In this document: positions 23,301-34,400 of the stretch, piece by piece
Numbering within the stretch: position 1 is the first letter of the stretch
Layout of the letters: the number at the start of each line of letters is the position of its first letter
Notes under the pieces: model-generated
What the model was told of the DNA's origin: nothing
What the model saw: the letters and a program-made list of their open reading frames with translations, nothing else
Databases searched by the model: none
Program-made: the position numbers and the translations under genes
Origin: Tetrahymena thermophila SB210
Taxonomy: Eukaryota; Ciliophora; Oligohymenophorea; Hymenostomatida; Tetrahymenidae
Direction of reading: 5' to 3'
NCBI RefSeq assembly: GCF_000189635.1
Contig: NW_002475984.1
Location: forward strand, 23,957 to 87,956
DNA: 64,000 nt

Positions 23301-25353
23301 AATATCACAATCCAATACAAATAAACTATTTTTACCTAATGTCAAGTGTCAAATTTGAGAGATTTATGCAATTTGCTAAAGCAGAACCTAAGCCTGATGC
23401 ACCTTCATGACCAATTTAATTGCCACTTTTTATATATTGAAGAAATAATATATATTAAATAGTTGATTTGAAGGAAAAAATGAAGAAAAAATATGAAATA
23501 ATAAGATTAATTAATTAATAATAAAAGCAAAAATTGAAAATAAATGATGAGCTAAATTAACAAAGAAAGAACAAAAAAAGCAAGCACAATAAAAAGAAAA
23601 AAAAAAGAAAAATGAGCTTTATTGTTTTTAATTAGTTTTTGAATTTAAAATATCACAATCCAAAACAAATAAACTATTTTTACCTAATTTCAAGTGTCAA
23701 ATTTGAGAGATTTATGCAATTTGCTAAAGCAGAACCTAAGCCTGATGCACCTTCATCACCAATTTAATTGTCCCTTTTTATATATTGAAGAAATAATATA
23801 TATTAAATTGTTGATTTGAAGGAAAAAATGAAGAAAAATATGAAATAATAATATTAATTAATTAATTAATAATAATAGCAAAAGTTGAAAATAAATGATG
23901 AGCTAAATTATCAAAGAAAGAACAAAAAAAGTAAGCATAATAAAAAGAAAAAGAAAAATGAGATTTATTGTTTTTAATTAGTTTTTTGAATTTAAAATAT
24001 CACAATCCAAAACAAATAAACAGTTTTTACCTAAGCTAAAGTGTCAAATTTGAGAGATTTATGCAATTTTTTAAACCAGAACCTACGCCTGATGCACCTT
24101 TATCACCAATTTAATTGCGACTTTTTAAATATTGAAGAAAAAATATATAATTAAATAGTTAATTAAGAGGAAAAAATGAAGAAAAAATATGAAATAATAA
24201 ATAAGACTAATTAATTAATAATAATGGAAAAAGTTAAAAATAAATGATGAGCTAAATTATCAAAGAAAGAACAAAAAAAAGCAAGCACAATAAAAAGAAA
24301 AAGAAAAATGAGCTTTATTTTTTTTAATTAGTTTTTTGAATTTAAAATCAAAACAAAAAAACTGTTTTTACTCTAGATTAACTGTCAAATTTGAGAGATT
24401 TATGCAATTTGCTAAAGCAGAACCTAAGCAAGATGCACCTTCATCACAAATTATTTTAGGCTTTTCAAAAATTGAGACAACTGGCTGTATACCAATTAAA
24501 CTAAAAAATAAATAAATAAAATTTGTTAAAAAAATTATTTTTTTTTTATTTTTTTTTTTAATTATAGGTTTTCAAAATTTATTTTTTTCAAAAAAATTAC
24601 AGATAAGAATATACGATATATATTATTTAAAATTTTACGTTTTTTAAATTTAAAGCTTTCTAAAAATTAAAAAATAAAGCTGCTTTAAGCTGATTTAGCT
24701 TTATTTATTATGTTATTAAGATATATTAAATTTCGCCTTTTATAAATTAAATAGGCATTTAACTCTAGTTAATTAGGAGGAAAAAATGAAGAAAAAATAT
24801 GATAAGATTAGTTAATAATTAATAAATTTAACAAAGAATGAGAAAATAAGAAATAATAATAAAAAGAAAAAGGAAAACAAATCAAATCAAATCAAATAAA
24901 TTAAAAGATCTTTAATGTTTTAAATTAAATTTTATAATTAAAAATACTAGAATTCAAAAAAAATAAACTGCTTTTATTTAGTGTAAGTTTTAATAGCAAA
25001 AAACGAAGAAAAAATATCAAATAGTAAATAATTAAAAATTGGAAAGAAAATTAAGTTAAAATAGTTAAAAAATTTAATTTTTGTAAAATCAATCAACAAA
25101 TAATGATGATAATTTCTTTAATAAAAATTATTTATTTAAATAAATTGAAAATTAAATGTACAAAAAATATTAAAAATAATAAAAGTAATTTTTTTAATTA
25201 ATTATACCTCAGATCAATATGGAGAACCTAATGAGATAAAAGAGAAGAGCTTAAAAACTTTTTTTATTAATTAATATAAATTTAAAGGATGTTAATAAAA
25301 AAATAAATAATTACTTCTTCTAATTTGTTATATTTTTTAATCTATTATATCAT
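17047..25353 (-). CDS. LRR protein, paralogue A (20 LRR exons, one broken by an insertion)
   Basis: Exon 1 is 25353-25315 (MIQQIKKYNKLEE) and exon 2 is 25257-25208 (FLSSSLLSHQVLHIDLR). Twenty LRR exons follow, with cores near 24389, 24051, 23707, 23357, 23004, 22649, 22297, 21946, 21599, 20839, 20488, 20156, 19808, 19466, 19118, 18768, 18436, 18084, 17736 and 17388. The last exon is 17152-17047, with LKLKRLVVFNFIIKTINQ then TGA. A typical exon encodes GNQIGDEGASGLGSALANC followed by INLSNLTL. Spacing is very regular at about 350 bp and units are almost identical, implying recent unequal exchange or conversion. The exon near 20,839 is split by a SINE-like element. Because every LRR exon is symmetric, skipping that exon would keep the frame and cost only one repeat. 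The first LRR exon (24,389) also has an unusual acceptor side that I could not resolve. Function of the product is unknown. Confidence 0.8.
20902..21308 (+). mobile_element. SINE-like retroelement insertion
   Basis: This 407-bp insert is far richer in G+C than anything around it. It is flanked by a perfect 12-bp direct repeat, atcaccaattta, at 20,890-20,901 and 21,309-21,320. About 60-70 bp into it is ggttcgaatcc, a match to the tRNA B box of RNA polymerase III promoters. The preceding gctaagcggctcgagtggg is A-box-like at a plausible distance. The 3' end is a (GTAT)n run. A tRNA-like head, unrelated body, simple-repeat tail and target duplication are the marks of a SINE mobilised by a LINE machinery. 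No protein is encoded. It interrupts an LRR exon of gene A near the acceptor side. Confidence 0.7.
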
Positions 25354-25620
25354 TTATTTATTTTTTGAAAAATATTGATTAGCAATTTATGAAATTTAAT
25401 TAATTAATTAATTATAAATGGATAAAAAGAACAAATAAATACAATAATTAATTAATTATCAAATATTAATTTATATATTTGGTTTTATGAAGAGATAGAT
25501 ATCACAGAAAAATTAATTTAACATTCACTATTATAAATTTAATATTTTTATAAAACATACACTTAAAAATATATATAGTAGGAATTAGAGATGGCCAGTT
25601 ATTTATTTATTTATTTAGTC
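24500..25620. repeat. Segmental duplication, copy 2 (pairs with 15,470-16,570)
   Basis: This is the 5' part of LRR gene A and its upstream region. It is nearly identical to the same part of gene B and includes a fossil LRR unit at about 24,960-25,020. Confidence 0.85.
25578..25594 (-). promoter_or_regulatory. Conserved upstream element of the LRR genes (copy A)
   Basis: gtaggaattagagatgg lies 225 bp upstream of the gene A start codon. Sequence similarity among the LRR genes stops shortly beyond it, near 25,640, so this marks about the upstream limit of the duplicated block. Confidence 0.4.
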
Positions 25621-25639
25621 ATATTTGAAAAAATCTAGG

Positions 25640-26087
25640 AAATTATTTGATGAATAAATAATTATTTCTTTTAAAATAATTAAGCATATTATATAAAAAA
25701 AATAAAAACTATTATAAATTAAAAATATAATATATTTATATTAAAAAGTTATAAAATAAATATTTTATGATAAAAAGTAAAATAAAATTATTTAATTAAT
25801 ATAATTAATTATTCTATTTTAAAGCAAATCCATGAATTAATTAAATTCTTAATTCTCCACATCAATAAGAATTTAATACATGGAAGTGCTATAATTGATA
25901 TATAGATTGATAGATAGTTTTTGTTAATAATATATTTAATGAACGTTTTTAGTTTCTTCTTTTTGATATTGTTTGTATCTATCTAATTAAAAAATATTTG
26001 ATAAGATTCTACTTTTATTGTGATTGATATTAATTTCAATTAACAAAGCAGACAAGCAAATCAACTGATTAATTTAGAAATAAATTC
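25640..26087. other. Intergenic region between divergent genes
   Basis: This is plain AT-rich sequence between the start of LRR gene A (minus) and the start of the plus-strand gene at 26,088. It presumably holds both promoters. I recognise no specific motif. Confidence 0.5.
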
Positions 26088-28806
26088 ATGAATAGATCAA
26101 TTAGTTAACTAAGTAAGACTATTGAATCCACAGGAGGTGGATAAGATGAGATTTTAGAGATATCACAGTCATCAATTACTATACCTTAAGGTGAAGGTAG
26201 GAAATTTGGAGATATTGGCAAATTATTATCAGCCGCATCAGCGATTTAAAAATTTAAGTCAAATTTTGTAGCAAATGTAAAAGAAAATGTTGCAAATTAA
26301 TAAGATATAAAAAACATAACAGAGAGCTATATGATAGAGCAAATTATATTAATGACAGAGTTTTGTTATACTCTTAAGGATTATGATAAGCAAGTATAAA
26401 ATGCTGATTCTTTAAAATAGCGCTAATAAATAGAAGAATAAAGAGATATGTAAGTAAAAGAATTGTTTGTTAGGCTGCAGGAAGACTAAGTTATAGATTT
26501 TTTGTAAAAAGGAAACTACGAAATAGAGATACTGCAAGATATCTTAGATATTTGCTTGGTTATATTTAATGAGTTTATGCTGAAAGATTAATACATTTAT
26601 CAAGAATCTCCTCTCTGTAGTTTATTTAGTTTTCTTTAATAACTCACTCTTCTCCCAGAGGCTTAGAATCTCTTGTTAAATAGCAAAACTTTTTATGAGC
26701 TCAGTTCAAAATTCACTAAAAAGTCAATCAAAGATTTAACATTCTGGTAGCGTGAGTTAGAATTTATAACTGTAATCAGTAATATAGTTTCCTATTAAGA
26801 AATAACTGATTTTACAAGTGTTATGTTTTTACAATATGCTGAAATCCTTATATAATTTTATGACTTCATTCAAAAAGACCATTCTAAAGTTATTGAACAG
26901 CGTTAAAAAGAGACCAAAAGAAAAGATATAGAGAGGACACCCAAGTTTCTATAAGAGGAAGGAAAGGAGTAAATCAGACTCTATCTGGCATTATTACCTG
27001 CTTATTTAGTTGAATTTTCTGCCTTCACAAAATACAGTTTTACACTCAATTTTGATAACTTGTAAAATGATAAAAAACAAGGATTATCTAACTCAGAAAA
27101 ACTATAGAGGCAATACACCAAAATAGGTAAAATATTAAATAACTATATTTTCTAAGGAAATTTAATTGCTTTAAGTAATATCAATACTAACTATTTTTCA
27201 TACCTCCACTATAAAAGTTTATTTAATTGAATCATTTGTTGTTCTTGTTGTTTTTAAAATAAGAAATAAAAATATTTGTTTCACTTTAAAAGTTTAAAAA
27301 TGTAATAAAAATTAAAATTTAAGAAGAAATAAATGATGAAAATGTCATTCATTTAAATTGTGAACCCATGAGGGAGGGATTATTGTTGGATTTTAAAATT
27401 TATAATAGGCTCTCAATCAAATGTGATAATTGAAATTATTTTTTGAAGATTTTTCTATTTCAAAGTCTTAAAATCCAAAAAAAGAGAAGTGTCTTTCTAA
27501 AAAAACGAATTTAAAGATAAATTTAATTGATGGTTTGATAACTCAATCAAAAATACTTTTGATAACATATTTTAATTATTTATTATGTATGATTGATTTG
27601 TTATTAAAATTTAATAAAAAATAGCAATTTTATGCAGAATGTGTTTAGATAGCATAGAAAAAAATGAGCTTTCAAAATGTTTAGGCGAGATTGTAACAAA
27701 AATGAAAGACATGCTTCCTACTTCATCTTCAATTATAAAGAGAATGATTTTATCATTTTTTAAATATTATGTAAAGACAAATGATATGAGGTGCTGGTTT
27801 AAGTTTTCATCACCTCATTTAGCTATAGACTCAACTAACACAGTTCAGAATGTTATTGTTTTAGGAAATCCTTATTACTTTGGTAACGAAATAGGTCTTT
27901 ATACCAATTGGGGTGCTTTTTTCGATGAAGGAGATGTTATTTACCTCAAAGACAGAATAAAATTTGATTAAACTTCTTAAATACGTTCGTATTCTATCAG
28001 TTTATGGTTTATATATCCTTTTCGTACTTTGAATGAGTATTTAAATCCAGATGAAACTACATTCATAGATATAGCTGCTCAGAGTTCCACACCAATAAAC
28101 AGAATGTAGCGCAAAATTATTAAAAATTTCCGCTGCTTTCTGTAATGCGAGTCAGGAAATGGCTGTATTTTAGGCATTTTAAATGAATAAAAAGTAGTAT
28201 TTTTTGATGATGAATTTCGTATGCATTCATTTGATATGGTAAACAAAAATGAAGGATGGAATAATATAATTTTGAGCGTTGATAATATGACTTAAAATGT
28301 AAAAATATATATGAATAGCAAAGAAATTTCAAATAAATTCAATGTCACTATATCTAGAAATATTGCCTTCATTGGAAACTCCATTTAAAAAACAGAGCCT
28401 TGTGGTACTATTTGTGATTTGAGGTTTTTTGATTCAATTATACCAGATGAGCTTGTAAATTTAAATATATTTGATTTAAATTTATTTTAAAAATGATATT
28501 TTTATTAATAAATAGAAAGATAAAATTGTGCATTATAATAGAATCTAAAATATGCCCGACTTTTTATATTTTGATTTAGAGTAATTTGGAGTCTGTGAGG
28601 CAATCGATTAAGCTTTAGAAAAAAACAAAAAAGATGATAGATTTATTCAAGACACAGTTAAATGCATAATTAGCCTCACAACCAATCAATACACTAAAGG
28701 AAAACTAATATCATAAGGAGTCTTCAATAAAATTGTACCCTTAACATTCCATAAAAGCTATGAAATAAGATTGCTTAGTTAAAAAGCTCTTTTGTATTTT
28801 TACTGA
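26088..28806 (+). CDS. ARM-like/concanavalin-fold protein, resembling the N-terminal part of BEACH proteins
   Basis: Exon 1 is open from ATG at 26,088 to TGA at 27,230 (380 codons; helical, rich in Q, L and F). A second open block from about 27,625 contains a beta-rich lectin-like region: SLWFIYPF, GWNNIILSVDN, VKIYMNSKEI, then GTICDLRFFD. It continues through a 61-bp intron (28,455-28,515, in phase) into a helical tail ending at TGA 28,806. Exon 1 can be joined to the second block in frame by a donor at about 27,211 and an acceptor at 27,624. An extra small exon near 27,330-27,410 is also phase-compatible. Large ARM repeats around a ConA-like lectin domain is the N-terminal layout of neurobeachin/LRBA-type proteins, but no PH-BEACH-WD region follows. 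It may be a shortened paralogue, or two separate genes (26,088-27,230 and about 27,639-28,806). Coding is well supported; family assignment is tentative. Confidence 0.5.
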
Positions 28807-29820
28807 TAGCAAATTTTTATTTTTTATTAAGTTTTTTGTTAAAATATTATTTATTTTTAAAGAATATTTAATCTTCTAAATAAATCTCTTAAAAAATAAA
28901 TAAATAAATCAGTGTAAAATTTTAAATAAAAAACATTGAAATTTATATTTTTATTATTTTATTTAATAAATTGATAAATATAAATTTATTTTTATTTAAT
29001 ATATTTTAATAAATATTTAAATCAATTAAAATATAATCTTCAATAAGAATAAGAGAAGGAAAGTAAAATAAAATAAAAACAAAATTTAATTTTTTGAAAA
29101 TAAATAAATTAAAAAATTTTATAAACTATTTTATGAAAATATTTAATAATAGTTCAATCTGATAATATGATTAGTTAAAAATTATAAAAATAAAGACTCC
29201 TTTGAGCATGGCTCATTGTGAAGATTACATTTGTTAATAGTAATTGTCAGAATTTTATTTAATTAAAATTCAGTATTTTTCTGAAAAATTTATCTTATTT
29301 CCAAATTAGTATTACTAACTAACGGCCTTAAAAATAATGTAAATTAATTAATTTATGTGCCAGTAAAAAGAATTCCTTTTTTTACAAACATATTTGAAAA
29401 ACAATAAATTGAATTCTCTATTCAATTGCATTAAATAATGATAAGTGTTTAAGCATGCATTTTGGATTATGAAGACTTTTTTTAATATCAAAGTTATTAA
29501 CAACCTTAAAAAAATATAAGATTGTAAAAATTTCAAATGATATGATCAGAAATAAGCGATTAAAAAGTAAATAAAAATGATTTGAATACTTAATAGATTT
29601 AACATATTAAACAGTAATTTTTGTTGTATAAAGTATTTTATTATAAATTTAGTGACTTAGAAGTACGTAAAAAAAATTTAAATATATTTTGTCCATATAT
29701 ATATTTAATATAAGAAATTACTTCATATAACAATCTCATTTTATTTAATTCAGTTTAACTTACTTCCAAATTATTTCAGTGCAAATTTTCTACCAAACTT
29801 CAATCCATGATGAATTTGTT
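28807..29820. other. Convergent intergenic region
   Basis: About 1 kb of AT-rich DNA lies between the ends of two genes pointing toward each other. Short open frames exist on the minus strand near 29,350-29,530 but have no coding-like composition or splice context. I see nothing else. Confidence 0.6.
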
Positions 29821-30954
29821 TCAGAATTATTGATAAGAGTAGGGATTTTATTGTTGTAAGACAGGGTATCTTCTTACATTTTATGCATCAACAACTTCTA
29901 CTGATTATCTGCTTGACTGATCATTATTGATGCTTAATTAAGGAAGTTCAACAGTCATGAAGTTTTAGTTGCTGGGGATAGCTACAGGTCTTTGAGGAAC
30001 CGAAGCGTGTTCATTGGATGGAACAGCATAATATGGCTAGGCGTGAACAACTGGAATGGCAACTCTTGGTTGTTAAGGTTATAATTGTTATTAGCTAATT
30101 AGAGTATTGGTTAATTGAGGATATTAGTAATTCATTTAAACAGGTTATCCGACAGGGATGCTAGGTTAGCTGTTTTATTGAAGGAAGAGCTCGTGAGGAT
30201 TGTTAGAACTATTCAATTATTATTAGACAGTTTGTTATTAAACGTATTATTCTCTCATAGTTCTCTATCTTTCTCTTCTTTGTTATCTCTTTCTCTTGCA
30301 GCACTTGACTAACTTTACTAGAACAGCAATAACTAATAAAATGGAGGCAATATTTATTGCGATTCTTGCAGGCTTAGGCAATCTTTTGTAGGCCATTTTT
30401 AATTTAGATCCTTATTTTTTGAATTAGCTGTGATAACCAGATCCTTTAGATTCAACAAGGTTAGAAGAGCTTCTCAAATGACCTTAATCATTCTTTTCTT
30501 CGTGTTTTCCTTATTTTTTTCTCATATCACCGCCACGTCTGTTTTCGTGATCACTTTCTTCTTCTCTGTGGTGTTTTTCTCTCTTATGATTTTGGTGTCT
30601 TTTTTCATCTTCTTCTCTTTCATGCTTTTTACCTTCATGATGTTTCTTTTCCCATTTATGTTCTTCACGTTGTTTTTCGTGATTTTTATGATCTCTTTCA
30701 CCATGTTTTTTGGTTTTATTAAATGAGCTTACATCTGTCGAATTCTATTCATCGATTTCATGAGGATATTATTGAGGAACAGGTGGCAATTATTTTTGAG
30801 TCCAAGCTGAATTATTTAAATATTATTCAGTTTAGTTATAGGTAGTAGCACCGTGAGTAAAATTGTACAATTATTTTAAGTCTTCGTTATCGACTTAGAA
30901 AGCCTGAGCTTAAATGCAAATTAGTGCAATTGATAAAACAATCAGTGTTTTCAT
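29821..30954 (-). CDS. Secreted-type single-pass membrane protein with His/Lys/Glu-rich ectodomain
   Basis: A single exon, 377 codons with the ciliate code, ends in TGA at 29,823-29,821. Residues 1-18 (MKTLIVLSIALICIQAQA) are a clear signal peptide. The ectodomain carries several N-glycosylation sequons (NFT, NQT, NNS, NST, NKT). It then becomes extremely charged and His-rich over about residues 83-165 (for example KKHHEGKKHEREEDEKRH). One transmembrane helix follows at about 197-216, then a cysteine pair and basic cluster (KCCKRKR) as a stop-transfer signal. A Gln/Pro-rich cytoplasmic tail of about 155 residues follows. The layout predicts a type I plasma-membrane or vesicle protein. The His/Glu-rich domain might bind metal ions, which is inference. 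I recognise no named family. Confidence 0.8.
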
Positions 30955-31441
30955 CTGGTTTTAGTTTATTTTTAATAAAATTAATATTTATTATTATTAT
31001 TAATTATTTAATTAATTATAAGATTTAGCTGGAACTTTATATTCTAAATTTGAGTCAAGGCCTTATAAATAATTAATTTTGTAATGAAATTCTTTCTTTT
31101 TTTTCTATCTCACTTTTTTCCTTTTTAATTTCAGGCAAAGAAGAAAATAAGATTAAAGTTTCTAATTAATTAAATGAAGAATGAAAAATGTAATTTAATA
31201 ATTAAATCAATTTTTGTCGCTAACTCTTGCTAACTCAAGTCAAAAATTAATTAGAAAAAATAGACTAATTTTTTTAATAAAATTTTGCGCTTACATGCGC
31301 TTTAAGCATGTTCAGGCAAAAAATAAATTAAAAAGTAACTCTCAATTATAAATATGAATACAAAGAATATTTCATTGATTTTAAAAATCTAATTAAAGCA
31401 AATGTTTTTTAAATTATTGATTAAAATTATTTTTAGTTGTC

Positions 31442-34400
31442 TCATTTAGAGATCATAGAATCTTCTAATTCATAAAACGCATCTTGAATTTGATTGAACT
31501 TCACAGGCACAAGTAAATCCACTTCATACCTATTTAAAAATATAAGCAAGCATTAATCAAAAATAATTAACGTTAGATTAAAATATTATTTAAATTTATT
31601 TACTCCAAAACAAAGCGCTTAGACTCTTCATCTAACAGTCTGTAAGAAATCCATAAAACTTTATTATAAATAAATAATTTATTAGATTGAAGCAATCATT
31701 ATAATATATTAGAATAAATGAGGGGAACCTAATAAGAAAAATTGATAGATAGATAAATAGATTCAATGTAAAATTGCGGAAATTAATAGACTCTGCAATT
31801 TTCTAAATCGATTTTACTTCCAAAATTAAACATTCTAGATTAGTCGATTAAAATAAGTTTTTTGGTCAAAAATTTTTGAAATTCAAACAAATTCAGAGCA
31901 GAATTAATTAACTTAATTTAAAAATTAAAAACTTTGCTTTCTTATAAAATATATCAATCATTAATTAATTAATAAATAAATAAATTGATTGTTTATTTTA
32001 AATAGCTACTCTTTCCAACTTAATCTAAATTCTATCAAAACTACAAAACGCATTATAAATTTTTACATTAATCTTTATCAAGCTTCTGTTTCAATTAGCT
32101 ATCAAGATTCTCTATTATTTCTTTGAAGCTGTCAGTATAAGAGTTGCATCTCATTAGTCGCTTCTTAATTTTAGAGCAAATGTCTTTCCAGCAAACCCTT
32201 AACTGGTCAATGTTTCTAACAAAATCCTAATTTTTTCCAGAATAAAAAGAGAATGTGCTTTTTAAATTCAAATATCTTTGAATAACTTATTTTACGTTAT
32301 GCGAAATTTAATTAGAAAATGCTGTCTGTTTATCAATTTTAAATAATCCTTCTTAAAGGGAGATGCTTGCAAATTTATTCAATGAAAGATTTCTTTCACC
32401 TAATTTTTAAAAATTTAAATGAAAAAAGTTAGCAAAAGGTTTTTTTAAATAAAAAACTCCATTTTTTCTTGTTTTTTTAATAAAAAGGATGCATTTTTGA
32501 GTAATAAAATTTTAAACAATTTTTGATTGTGATTATAATTACCATCAGAGGAGATAATATCAGCTTCACTTAAAAACAAATCCTAAGCTTTTTTTAAATC
32601 AAATCTTTCTTTTTCTAAATGACGATACAAAGTAATAAATTCATCAATTTCTATTTAGCCATTTTTATTAAGCTAATTTTATAATTTAAAGTTTTTTAAA
32701 AATAAAATAAATGCCAAAAAAAATATGTTTACATCTGCTGCAAAAAATAAATCTTCTACATTTCCTAGGACATTATTTTTTGTTTAATTATATTTTTCTA
32801 ATATTTACTCCATCATATCATCAAAGTCTATTCAAAAATATTAAAAATTTTTAAAACTAATTTAAATAATAAGTAAATTTAAATTTTAATATAAATTTAT
32901 TGTAAAAAATTTAATTTAAAAAAGCTTAAAGTTTCTTTTTAATATTAGGTAATCCAAATGCTTATTTTATTTATCAAGATAAAAATTTTATTTCTGAAAA
33001 ATAAGTTTAAATTGAATTATTTAATAGTGGGAATTAAATAAAGAATATATGATTATTTAAAAAATTAAAAATTTTAAATAAAATGTTTAAATATTACCTA
33101 TTAAATCTGATTTATTCTTATCCTAAATCTTGTTTTTGTTAATCTAATTTATAAATTATGAAATAAATTATATTTAATACAAATAAATTTTTATTTTTAC
33201 CCAATCAACTAATTCTATTACTTTATCTTGACTTATGATATCTTGAAATTAATTTGTTAACGCTTATAGCGAAAGTTCCTAATTTTTTAAGTAAGAATTT
33301 AAATATTTAAACAATAAATAACTTCATTTTAATTTAGAATATCAAAACTAAATTATTTAGAAGCAATTAAAAAGAGATTAATAACATTGCTGATTGCATT
33401 ATCGTAAATTTAAAATTTATAAAAATTTAGTTTAGTAAAAAAACTAAAGCCATAAAAATAAACCATTAAAAAATAAAAATCTAATTTCACAAAAAAGATA
33501 AAAAGCTGTTAATTAATTGATTAATAAATTAACTTAAATAAGAATATTAACTAATTTTTTTAAGAAATAATTAATTAATCTATTTACATGAGAAATGAAC
33601 ATTCTATCAAATGGCTAATTTATAATTTGCATGCCACTGTTTCCAGACTCTTCAACGAATTTAAGACATTTAATATAGAGCTCAAAATCTTAACTATCGT
33701 AAGGATCATAAATTCTAGCAAATCGTGAAAACATTTTGATTCTAGAGTTATCTAAGTATTTCATTGTGCTCTCTAAAAATTATTAAAGTTTAGTCTCAGC
33801 AACTTTCTTTAAACCGTATTTCTACATCATGTTGTCGTAAGCTATAACATATAAAGGGTTTTACACATTTTAAGGGTTTTTAATTCTATCTTAATAAACA
33901 TTCAATACAAATTTTATGATATTGTTTTTTGTTTATGAAATTTAGTGCTTATTTTCCTTTATCCTATCTTAAACTTTGCTTAATAATTTAAGAGCAGGTT
34001 CTGCATTAGCACTGATAGTTCTGTCCTTTTTTTAAACTTATCCTAATTTAAATTCATATGTCTTTGTTTTCTTATTAGTAAACAGTCTCATCGACGATCT
34101 TCTCACATTATGAATCTGAGGAAGGTAGTCATCAAAGTCTACATCTTCTTTACCATCTTCGTCATTGATTATAAAATCGTTAGTTAAATCTCCTAACTAG
34201 TTTATTAGAGCATCAAACCTAGACCTTCTAGCTTACTTATTTTTGAATATTTATGTGGGAGAATTTTCTATTTTTAAATTTATTAAAATTTTTTATTTTA
34301 AGAAATATTTGAAAAAAAAAGCTTTAGAAAGAAAGAAATAAAGAAAGTAATTTAAAATTTTTAAAACACCTCCACCTCCAGGTTTAGAAATACTTTTCTT

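Larger units (their letters stand above)
1..25260 (-). repeat. Tandem exon+intron repeat units encoding LRRs
   Basis: A unit of about 290-350 bp recurs throughout, interrupted only at the joints between genes (about 3.9-5.1, 10.0-11.9, 15.4-17.3 and 24.4-25.3 kb). On the plus strand each unit shows a core gagagattaatgcaatttg and then a stretch that ends near atcaccaattta. On the minus strand the core is a 90-nt exon for one RNase-inhibitor-type LRR. It is flanked by AT-rich intron sequence that is itself conserved between units, so whole exon+intron units were duplicated. I count about 56 readable LRR units: cores near 31-3674 (12), 5176-9521 (14 plus the gap), 11,963-15,285 (10) and 17,388-24,389 (20). 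This is coding repeat DNA, not satellite. Confidence 0.9.

Noticed and set aside
1-25260. CRISPR-like or satellite repeat array
   Set aside because: The regular spacing is explained by LRR exons with conserved introns; units are too long and the core is coding.
30430-30726. Plus-strand 98-codon hydrophobic ORF
   Set aside because: It is the antisense shadow of the His/Lys/Glu-rich domain of the minus-strand membrane protein.
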